Of a stretch of DNA of 64,000 bases, positions 28,114 through 35,190 are shown piece after piece. Source of the stretch: Parahoeflea alexandrii (GTDB lineage Bacteria > Pseudomonadota > Alphaproteobacteria > Rhizobiales > Rhizobiaceae); assembly GCF_024105735.1 (NCBI RefSeq), contig NZ_JAAAML010000002.1:434001-498000 (forward strand), in the 5' to 3' direction. Within the stretch, counting starts at the first letter, position 1. Each line of letters starts with the position of its first letter. The position numbers were made by a program, and so were the translations under genes. The notes below the pieces were generated by a model that did not search any database, had not been told where the DNA came from, and saw only the letters and a list, made by a program, of their open reading frames with translations.

Positions 28114-28857
28114 TCAGTCCCTGCCCGCAACCACCAGCGCCCCGGCCAGCGCCTCGGGGTTGGAATACATCACCTCGTGGCTGCCCGGGATCTGGACCAG
28201 CCGGCAGGGCGCAACCTTGTGGTACATGCGCGGAAAGAAACCCCATTCGCCGATCGGAAACACCACGTCCTCGGTCGGGTTGATGTAGCTCGTCGGAATC
28301 TGCAGAGTTTCGAAGGTGGTCAGATCGATCGGCTCGACGATCGGCCCGAACGGTTCCGGGCACAATTCGTCAAACGCCGCTTTGGCCGTTGCCTCGTCGG
28401 CATCGCCGATGAAGCCGTCGCGCCACACCGGCCATGGCGGAAACACCGTATTGTCCGGTGATGCTTCCGCCATCTGCTTGAACAATGCACCGTAATCCGG
28501 CGGAACCGCGGCAAGCACCGGCTCGCCATTGCCGGCCAGCAGCGGCGAGATGTAGACAAGACGCCTGATCCGGTCCGCCAGCATCTCGGCTGCCTTGCGC
28601 ACGACCGAGCCGCCGGCACTGTGCCCGACCAGAACGATGTCGCTGAGGCCGGCGGCCTTCACGGCATCGACCACACAGTCGACGCAGTCCTGGAAGGTGA
28701 TCGGCATGGATGCGCTGTCTCCCCGCCCGGGAAGCGTCGGGGCGAGGGTCGCGTGTCCCGCGGCATGCAGGTGCTTCTCCACAAAGCGCCAGGAACTGCC
28801 GTCATGCCATGATCCGTGCACCAGCACGAATGTGATCTTGTCGTTGTCGCTCGCCAT
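28114..28857 (-). CDS. Alpha/beta hydrolase
   Basis: 247-residue serine hydrolase. The N terminus FVLVHGSWHDGSSWRFVEKHL carries the oxyanion HG motif; the nucleophile elbow is GHSAGGS; a C-terminal His is in PGSHEVMYSNP. It resembles the salicylate esterase / EstC-like group (short, no cap enlargement). First gene of a pair with the amidase; the promoter gap of 92 bases contains a 21-bp-spaced direct repeat likely bound by the upstream AraC-type regulator. Real substrate unknown. Confidence 0.88.
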   Translation of the reverse strand: MASDNDKITFVLVHGSWHDGSSWRFVEKHLHAAGHATLAPTLPGRGDSASMPITFQDCVDCVVDAVKAAGLSDIVLVGHSAGGSVVRKAAEMLADRIRRLVYISPLLAGNGEPVLAAVPPDYGALFKQMAEASPDNTVFPPWPVWRDGFIGDADEATAKAAFDELCPEPFGPIVEPIDLTTFETLQIPTSYINPTEDVVFPIGEWGFFPRMYHKVAPCRLVQIPGSHEVMYSNPEALAGALVVAGRD

Positions 28858-28912
28858 TGTTCTTCCCCTTGACGGTTTGTCGTTGGAAAGAACCTGCCAG
28901 CGCCGCGGCCGC

Positions 28913-28944
28913 CTGTCTTAGGCCGGGATCACTGCTGTTTAGGC
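28913..28944 (-). promoter_or_regulatory. Direct repeat, likely AraC-family operator
   Basis: On the minus strand GCCTAAACAG (28944-28935) is followed by GCCTAAGACAG (28923-28913). The start-to-start distance is 21 bases, two helical turns, the geometry used by AraC-type activators. The nearer copy ends 55 bases before the hydrolase start, close to where a -35 element would lie. An AraC-family gene ends six bases away. Confidence 0.5.
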
Positions 28945-28949
28945 GGCTG

Positions 28950-29981
28950 TCATTTTTCGTCCGAAGCGCTTCGGCGCAGCATGCTCGGCGAAAGCCCGTA
29001 GCGTTTCTTGAACGCAGACGAGAAGCTCTGCAGGTGGCTGAAACCCACTTCTTCGGCGATATGGGCCACCGGACGGTCGGTTTCGTCGAGCAGTTGCCAA
29101 GCGGTCTCAAGCCGGCGGTCGGCAATGTATTCGCTCATCGAGCGGTCGTGCACCGCGCGAAACCCGTAGGACAGCTTGTTGCGGTTGATGCCGAAACGCC
29201 GGGCCAGTTCGGAGACCGGCGGTGGCTTGGCGAAAGTCTCGTCGAGCATTTCGCGCACCTGCAGGATGCGGGTCCGGTCCCGCTCGCCCAGCCGGATGCG
29301 CGGACTTGCCCCCTCCCCGTGGCCGGCAAATGACAGCGCATTGACAAGCAACTCTTCAGATTTGGCCTTGGCGTAAAGCAGCCGCAGGGTTCCGCGGTGT
29401 TTCATCGTCAGCATGTCGGCCACCGCGCGCAGCGACGCCGGATCCATCTCGTAGCGCTGAAAGAAGAAGCCGTCCCCGCCGGTCTGTTCCGCGCTTTCGA
29501 GGAACCGGTTGTCCCGGGTCCCAAGAAGCTTGCCGAGATAGGCGCGCCTGACCGAGATCGTCACGCATACGGACCTGCCATTGCCAAAAATATGATGCCC
29601 GCAATCCATTCCTTCGGGCTGGTGGAACACCCTGAGCTCCTGGCCGCGCAGCTCGAACCGGCCAAGTTCCTCGAAATCGAAAGCGGCCTTGGCATCGAGA
29701 CAGAAATTGAACCGGATCCATCCTTCTCCGGCATATTTCACGAAGCCGTCCTGGCGCCAGAAGCAGTCGCTGACGATGATGTTGAAATCCGGATCGAACT
29801 CGTAAAAGCCGATCTCGCCCCGCCCCGCTGGCTGGTCGAACGACAGGCGGATCGCCGCATCTGTATCGCCGTCCTCGCTTGAACCGCGAAGCAGCCCGCT
29901 CCTCAGGCCAAGGCCATTGGCGGAAAGGCTGATCGCGTCAGCCGGAGCGCTGCTGCCCTGTACGCTGTCAATGCACCTCAT
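28950..29981 (-). CDS. AraC-family transcriptional regulator
   Basis: 343-residue regulator. The C-terminal ~100 residues hold two helix-turn-helices: PPVSELARRFGINRNKLSYGFRAVH and RPVAHIAEEVGFSHLQSFSSAFKKRYGLSPSMLR. The N-terminal half resembles the PchR/YbtA type (long beta-rich sensor with FHQPEGM and a C-terminal LL-rich linker), a group often linked to siderophore or small-molecule sensing; effector unknown. It precedes the hydrolase-amidase pair on the same strand and probably activates it through the direct repeat in the gap. Confidence 0.88.
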   Translation of the reverse strand: MRCIDSVQGSSAPADAISLSANGLGLRSGLLRGSSEDGDTDAAIRLSFDQPAGRGEIGFYEFDPDFNIIVSDCFWRQDGFVKYAGEGWIRFNFCLDAKAAFDFEELGRFELRGQELRVFHQPEGMDCGHHIFGNGRSVCVTISVRRAYLGKLLGTRDNRFLESAEQTGGDGFFFQRYEMDPASLRAVADMLTMKHRGTLRLLYAKAKSEELLVNALSFAGHGEGASPRIRLGERDRTRILQVREMLDETFAKPPPVSELARRFGINRNKLSYGFRAVHDRSMSEYIADRRLETAWQLLDETDRPVAHIAEEVGFSHLQSFSSAFKKRYGLSPSMLRRSASDEK

Positions 29982-30015
29982 TTGACCTCACCCGCTGTTC
30001 AACCGTTGCGATTGG

Positions 30016-30058
30016 GGTGGCAGGCTAAGCCGAATGGCGGGTTATTTCCACTGCCACC
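30016..30058. promoter_or_regulatory. Inverted repeat upstream of the AraC-type gene
   Basis: GGTGGCAG (30016-30023) and CTGCCACC (30051-30058) form an eight-base inverted repeat with a 27-base spacer, in the 170-base gap between polA and the AraC-type gene. It could be an operator of that gene or a weak end signal for polA; no T run accompanies it. Confidence 0.3.
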
Positions 30059-30151
30059 TGTCGAGCGGGGTAAAATGCACCGATCACAGCATCAGGCGCG
30101 CGCTTGGGCCAGTGATTCCGTGGGAGGTCTGCACGACGGTTCGGATCGCCC

Positions 30152-33097
30152 TCAGTGCGCCTCGTCCCAGTTCAGGGCCGCGCGGGCGTCGACCTTCAGC
30201 GGTACCGCCATATCGACCGCCGGCATGGCGGCGTTTTCCATCACTTCGACAATCACCGGAATGATCGATCCGGCGTCGGCCTCGGCAGTCTCGAAAATCA
30301 GTTCGTCATGTACCTGCAACAGCATGCGGGCTTTCTTGCCGGCCTTCTCGAGCGCCGGTTCCATCCGCACCATGGCGCGGCGGATAATGTCGGCGGCGGA
30401 TCCCTGGATCGGCGCATTGATCGCGGCGCGCTCGTTGAAGGCGCGGACCTGCGGGTTGGACGAACGGATTTCCGGGTAATGTGCCCGGCGGCCGAAGATC
30501 GTCGTCACATAGCCATTTTCCTTGGCTTCCGCCTTGGTGGCTTCCATGTAGTCCTTGATACCCGGGAAACGCTCGAAATATTTGCGGATGTACTCGCCCG
30601 CCTCGGAGCGCTCGATACCAAGCTGATTGGCAAGGCCGAAGGCGGAGATGCCGTAGATGATGCCGAAATTGATCGCCTTGGCGCGTCGGCGCACGTCGGA
30701 AGGCATGCCCTCTATCGGAACCCCGAACATCTCCGATGCGGTCATGGCGTGAATGTCGACGCCGTCGGCAAAGGCCTGTGTCAGCTGCGGAATATGGGCG
30801 ACATGCGCCAGCACCCTCAGCTCGATCTGGCTGTAATCCGCCGAGATCAGCACATTGCCCGGTTCGGCGATGAAGGCTGTGCGGATCTTGCGGCCTGCGG
30901 CTGTGCGCACCGGAATGTTCTGGATGTTCGGATCCGACGAGGAAAGCCGCCCGGTGGTGGTCGCCGCCATCGCAAACGACGTGTGCACCCGCTTGGTCTC
31001 GGGGTTGATGAACCCGGGCAACGCGTCGGTGTAGGTCGATTTGAGCTTCGTCAGCTGCCGCCAATCGACGATCTTGCGCGGTAACTCATGCCCGGCGGCA
31101 GCCAGGTCCTCAAGTGCCTGGGCGGTGGTTGACCATTGCCCGGTCTTGGTTTTCGTGCCGCCCGGCAGGCTCATCTTGTCGAACAGGATCTCGCCGAGCT
31201 GCCTGGGCGAGCCGACATTGAAGTTCTCGCCGGCCAGTTCCTGGATTTCCGCCTCCAGCGCTGCCGCACCCTGCGCCAGTTCGCCCGATAGCCGTGACAG
31301 GATCTGCCTGTCGACCCGGATTCCATGCTTTTCCATCCGCATCAGCACCGGCGCCAGCGGCCGCTCCAGCCGCTCGTAGACCGATGCAACCCCGTCTGCC
31401 ACCAGCCGCGGCTTGAGGACGTGCCACAGCCTGAGCGTCACCTCGGCGTCCTCGGCGGCATAGGCGGTCGCCTTGTCGATCTGCACCTCGGCAAAGGGAA
31501 TCGCGTTCTTGCCCGAACCGGTCACGTCCTTGTAGCCAATGGTGGTGTGGCCAAGCCAGCGCTCCGACAGCGAGTCCATGCCATGCCCGCCGGCGCCGGC
31601 CTCGAGCACATAGGACAACAGCATCGTGTCGTCGAAACTTTCGATCGAGATGCCGTGCTGCGCCATCACCAGCATGTCGTATTTCAGGTTCTGCCCGATC
31701 TTGAGAACCGCCGGGTCCTCGAGCAGCGCCTTGAGTTCGCTCAAGGCCTCCTGCATTGGCATCTGGCCGGCTTGCGCTCCGCCGCCGCCGAGCAGGTCGC
31801 CAGCGCCGTTGGAGTGCATGAGCGGCGCATAGCAGGCCCGGACCATCAGATCACCGGTATCGGGCGCGGTTTCCGGCAGCGCCAGCGAGAAACCCACCAG
31901 CTCCGCCTGCATCGCATCGAGCGAGGTGGTTTCGGTGTCGAAGGCAACGAGGCCGCGTTCGCGTGCCATCGCGCACCAGGCCTTGAGCTGGTCAATATCG
32001 CGCAGCGTTTCGTAGGCCGATGTGTCTATCTTTGCAGAGGCTGTAGCTTCCGCGCGCCGCTTGGCCAGTCCCTGCGGTGTATCATCGCCTTTGCCGCTTG
32101 TCCCGGAAGCCCCGGCCTTCCCGGCCTTCCCGGGGTCGAGATCGGGACCGCGCATCTCGGCTGCTGCATCAACGGCCACCTCCGCCGCATCGACCGCGCT
32201 GGCATCGGTTTCGGTGGCTTCGGCCACCCGGCGCGTCAGCGAGGTAAACTCCATGCCCTTGAGGAAGGCGACAAGCTTGGGTCCATCGAGCGGGTTGAGC
32301 ACCAGCTCGTCGAGTTTTTCGGTGACTTCGACATCGTCCTTCAGGCGAACCAGCTCGCGCGAGATCCGCGCCTTGTCGGCAAATTCGATGATGTTTTCGC
32401 GCCGCTTGTTCTGCTTGATCTCGCCGGCACGCTCGAGCAGCGTGTCGAGGTCGCCGAATTCCTCGATCAGCTGGGCTGCGGTTTTCGGTCCGATCCCGGG
32501 GATACCCGGCACGTTGTCGACCGAATCACCGGTCAGCGCCTGCAGGTCGATCATCTTCTCGGGCGGTACGCCCCATTTCTCGATGACCTCCGGCACGCCG
32601 ATCTGCCGGTCTTTCATGCTGTCATACATCGACACCTGCGGACCGACGAGCTGCATAAGGTCCTTGTCCGACGATATCACCGTGACATCTGCACCCGCTT
32701 CGCGCGCCAGCCGCGCATAGGTGGCGATAAGGTCGTCGGCCTCGAAGCCCTCCATCTCGATGCAGGGCAGGTCGAACGCCCGCGTCGCCTCGCGAATGAC
32801 TGCGAACTGTGGCACCAGGTCCTCGGGAGGCGCCGACCGGTTGGCCTTGTATTCGGGATAGAGCTCGTTGCGGAAGGTTTTCGAGGAATAGTCGAATATC
32901 ACCGCGAAATGGGTCGGCGTCACCCCGACGGACGTGTCGCGCGCCTCCGACAACAGCTTCCACAGCATGTTGCAGAAGCCCGACACGGCGCCGACCGGCA
33001 GGCCGTCGGATTTGCGCGTCAGTGGCGGCAATGCGTGATAGGCGCGGAATATGTAGCCGGAGCCGTCGACGAGGAAGAGGTGATCACCTTTTTTCAT
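30152..33097 (-). CDS. polA: DNA polymerase I
   Basis: 981 residues with three domains: 5'-3' flap nuclease (~1-290, FLVDGSGYIFRAYHA; GFEADDLIATYA; GIPGIGPKTAAQL), 3'-5' exonuclease (~385-590) with intact DxE in AFDTETTSLDA, and the polymerase (~600-981) with motif A SADYSQIELR, motif B RRRAKAINFGIIYG and motif C VHDELIFE. Proofreading is therefore probably active. It does gap filling and Okazaki primer removal. The frame opens ten codons further up, but MKKGDHLFLVDG is the family N terminus. A region ~315-375 is an Ala/Asp/Gly-rich linker. The upstream gap contains an sRNA gene on the other strand. Confidence 0.97.
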   Translation of the reverse strand: MKKGDHLFLVDGSGYIFRAYHALPPLTRKSDGLPVGAVSGFCNMLWKLLSEARDTSVGVTPTHFAVIFDYSSKTFRNELYPEYKANRSAPPEDLVPQFAVIREATRAFDLPCIEMEGFEADDLIATYARLAREAGADVTVISSDKDLMQLVGPQVSMYDSMKDRQIGVPEVIEKWGVPPEKMIDLQALTGDSVDNVPGIPGIGPKTAAQLIEEFGDLDTLLERAGEIKQNKRRENIIEFADKARISRELVRLKDDVEVTEKLDELVLNPLDGPKLVAFLKGMEFTSLTRRVAEATETDASAVDAAEVAVDAAAEMRGPDLDPGKAGKAGASGTSGKGDDTPQGLAKRRAEATASAKIDTSAYETLRDIDQLKAWCAMARERGLVAFDTETTSLDAMQAELVGFSLALPETAPDTGDLMVRACYAPLMHSNGAGDLLGGGGAQAGQMPMQEALSELKALLEDPAVLKIGQNLKYDMLVMAQHGISIESFDDTMLLSYVLEAGAGGHGMDSLSERWLGHTTIGYKDVTGSGKNAIPFAEVQIDKATAYAAEDAEVTLRLWHVLKPRLVADGVASVYERLERPLAPVLMRMEKHGIRVDRQILSRLSGELAQGAAALEAEIQELAGENFNVGSPRQLGEILFDKMSLPGGTKTKTGQWSTTAQALEDLAAAGHELPRKIVDWRQLTKLKSTYTDALPGFINPETKRVHTSFAMAATTTGRLSSSDPNIQNIPVRTAAGRKIRTAFIAEPGNVLISADYSQIELRVLAHVAHIPQLTQAFADGVDIHAMTASEMFGVPIEGMPSDVRRRAKAINFGIIYGISAFGLANQLGIERSEAGEYIRKYFERFPGIKDYMEATKAEAKENGYVTTIFGRRAHYPEIRSSNPQVRAFNERAAINAPIQGSAADIIRRAMVRMEPALEKAGKKARMLLQVHDELIFETAEADAGSIIPVIVEVMENAAMPAVDMAVPLKVDARAALNWDEAH

Positions 33098-33328
33098 GCC
33101 GCAAGGATTAGCGCGGGGCTGGCACAAGGTCCATGCAGTTTGCCACGCCGTGCCGCTAAATTTCGATCGGCGGCTGGCCCGCCTCGGAAAACTGCTTTAA
33201 AGGATGGGCATGGCCTGTTGCCCTGACGGGCCCCGGCCGACCGTTCAGCTGGGTTTCCTCGGCGCCGCGGCTGTCTGGGTGATTCGGGCGCGATCACGCA
33301 TACGTTACAAAACCGTAATGTTCGTGTC

Positions 33329-33362
33329 CTTGAAAAGCCACATTCCCCCGACCAAATGTTAA
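33329..33362 (+). promoter_or_regulatory. Possible stress-type promoter of the polA-adjacent sRNA
   Basis: CTTGAAAA at 33329-33336 resembles the -35 of RpoH-type promoters; a matching -10 is unclear (ACCAAAT at 33351-33357 lies 18 bases on but is a poor fit). It sits directly before the three-hairpin sRNA region. Confidence 0.35.
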
Positions 33363-33517
33363 TCACCGGCGAACGAATAAGCCGATGTCTGGAAATCACG
33401 GCTCGTCCCCCGCCGCTTCCAGACAATGGACAAGGGCCGCCCCGCCCCCCTTAATGGCCCTTGTCCTAACAATACGCCGCCATGGCCTTCCCCTCCGGCC
33501 ATGGCGGCTTTTCTTTT
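33363..33517 (+). ncRNA. ecpR1: Three-hairpin trans-acting sRNA, EcpR1-like
   Basis: Three consecutive perfect hairpins on the plus strand: GTCTGGAA/TTCCAGAC (33387-33394, 33417-33424), GGACAAGGGCC/GGCCCTTGTCC (33428-33438, 33456-33466) and CCGCCATGGCC/GGCCATGGCGG (33477-33487, 33497-33507), the last followed by CTTTTCTTTT as an intrinsic terminator. All three loops are C-rich (CGTCCCCCGCC, CCGCCCCCC, TTCCCCTCC), able to pair with Shine-Dalgarno sequences. The position beside the 5' end of polA, pointing away from it, is that of EcpR1 in Sinorhizobium meliloti, a conserved Rhizobiales sRNA that lowers gcrA and dnaA expression. No coding potential is seen. The 5' end is a guess; the 3' end is well defined. 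The M20 peptidase gene starts 51 bases later. Confidence 0.75.
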
Positions 33518-33568
33518 GCCCGGTCCCGGCGTTAGTCTCTGCGCTTCTGATTCCCTCCGGAGCATTCC

Positions 33569-34960
33569 ATGACAGACCTGACCGCCGCCCTTTCCGCAGC
33601 CGACGCCAATTTCGATGACAGTCTCGAGCGCCTGTTCGGTCTTTTGCGCATCCAGTCAATCTCGACGGATCCGGCCTATGCGCCGGAATGCCGCCGCGCC
33701 GGTCTGTGGCTGGTCGATGAACTGGCCGCGCTTGGTTTCGACGCTAGCCTGCGCGACACCGCGGGCCATCCCATGGTGGTCGCCCATCACGCTGGCGCCA
33801 CACCCGATGCGCCGCATTATCTGTTCTACGGTCACTACGACGTGCAGCCGGTCGACCCGCTCGATCTGTGGACCGATCCGCCATTCGAGCCGGCGATCAA
33901 GGAAATCGCCCCTGGCCGCAAGGCGATTACTGGCCGTGGCGCCTCCGACGACAAGGGCCAGTTGATGACCTTTGTCGAGGCCTGCCGGGCCTGGAAGGCG
34001 GCGTCCGGCACCCTGCCATGCCGCATCACCATCCTGTTCGAGGGTGAGGAAGAATCCGGCTCGCCTTCGCTCAAGCCGTTCCTCAAAGCCAATGCCGACG
34101 AACTCAAGGCCGAGTGCGCCCTGGTCTGCGACACCGGCATGTGGGACCCAGAAACGCCGGCGATTGCGGTTGCTCTGCGCGGCCTGGTCGGCGAGGAGGT
34201 GACAATCCATGCCGCCGACCGCGATCTGCATTCCGGCCTGTTCGGCGGCGCGGCTGCCAACCCGCTGCATATTCTGTCGAAGATCCTCGCCGATCTGCAC
34301 GATGAGACCGGACGGGTGACGCTCGAGGGCTTTTATGACGGCGTCGAAGAAACCCCGGCGCAGGTTCTTGCCAGCTGGGACAGCCTTGGCAGGACAGCCG
34401 AAGACTTTCTCGGCGAAATAGGTCTCTCGGTGCCTTCGGGTGAACAGGGCCGTTCGGTTCTGGAACAGACCTGGGCGCGGCCCACGGCAGAAGTCAACGG
34501 CATGTGGGGCGGTTACACCGGCGAAGGCTTCAAGACCGTGATCGCGGCGAAAGCGTCGGCCAAGGTCTCCTTCAGGCTTGTTGGGAAGCAGGACCCCGAT
34601 CAGGTCCGCGCCTCCTTCCGCGCCCATGTCGAGGCGCGTCTGCCCGCCGATTGCACCGCAAGCTTCTCCCCGCATGGTGGTTCGCCTGCCATCCAGCTGC
34701 CGTTTGATTCAGCCGTTGTCACCAAGACGCGCCATGCCCTGACCGACGAATGGCCCAAACCCGCGGTGATGATCGGCATGGGCGGCTCGATCCCCATCGT
34801 CGGCGATTTCCAGAACATTCTCGGTCTGCAGTCGGTGCTCTGCGGCTACGGCTTGACCGATGACCGCATCCATTCGCCCAACGAGAAGTATGACCTGACC
34901 TCCTTCGCCAAGGGCATCCGGTCCTGGGTCCGCATTCTCGATGCGCTCTCGGTGCGCTGA
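33569..34960 (+). CDS. M20 family dipeptidase
   Basis: 463-residue zinc dipeptidase of the CNDP/PepV-like M20 group. Metal ligands: YGHYDVQPVDP (His, Asp), GRGASDDKGQL (bridging Asp), FEGEEESGS (catalytic and metal Glu), CDTGMWDPETP (Asp), and a late His in DDRIHSPNEKYD. The dimerisation domain lies between ~205 and 370. CCGGAG precedes the ATG. It follows the sRNA terminator and so has its own or no nearby promoter. Peptide specificity unknown; cytoplasmic, no signal peptide. Confidence 0.92.
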   Translation: MTDLTAALSAADANFDDSLERLFGLLRIQSISTDPAYAPECRRAGLWLVDELAALGFDASLRDTAGHPMVVAHHAGATPDAPHYLFYGHYDVQPVDPLDLWTDPPFEPAIKEIAPGRKAITGRGASDDKGQLMTFVEACRAWKAASGTLPCRITILFEGEEESGSPSLKPFLKANADELKAECALVCDTGMWDPETPAIAVALRGLVGEEVTIHAADRDLHSGLFGGAAANPLHILSKILADLHDETGRVTLEGFYDGVEETPAQVLASWDSLGRTAEDFLGEIGLSVPSGEQGRSVLEQTWARPTAEVNGMWGGYTGEGFKTVIAAKASAKVSFRLVGKQDPDQVRASFRAHVEARLPADCTASFSPHGGSPAIQLPFDSAVVTKTRHALTDEWPKPAVMIGMGGSIPIVGDFQNILGLQSVLCGYGLTDDRIHSPNEKYDLTSFAKGIRSWVRILDALSVR

Positions 34961-35005
34961 TCGCCGCATTCGATACCCTCGCAAATCGGATTGCCGCATG
35001 TCCCG

Positions 35006-35032
35006 AAGGGGTGGTTTCCTTAACCACCCCTT
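35006..35032. repeat. 11-bp stem-loop downstream of the dipeptidase, overlapping a near-CtrA box
   Basis: AAGGGGTGGTT (35006-35016) pairs perfectly with AACCACCCCTT (35022-35032) around TCCTT. No T run follows on either strand. The right arm is part of TTAA-CCACCCC-TTAAA (35020-35035), one base off the full CtrA consensus, 155 bases before the PBP gene. Confidence 0.45.
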
Positions 35033-35190
35033 AAATCGTCGCAATTAGGGTGTTTTCACATCGCCGGGCAGTTTCGGAATGGGACAGACTTGGTTCCTTG
35101 CCGGAATTGCTGTGAAACCACACCCCGGATTACTGCCGCGTTTTCTCTGTTTGCGCGGCCCGCCGGGACAAGACAGCATCCGGACCCTTC

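Noticed and set aside
31325-33226. Long open frame opposite polA
   Set aside because: Antisense shadow of codon bias in polA; no recognisable domain.
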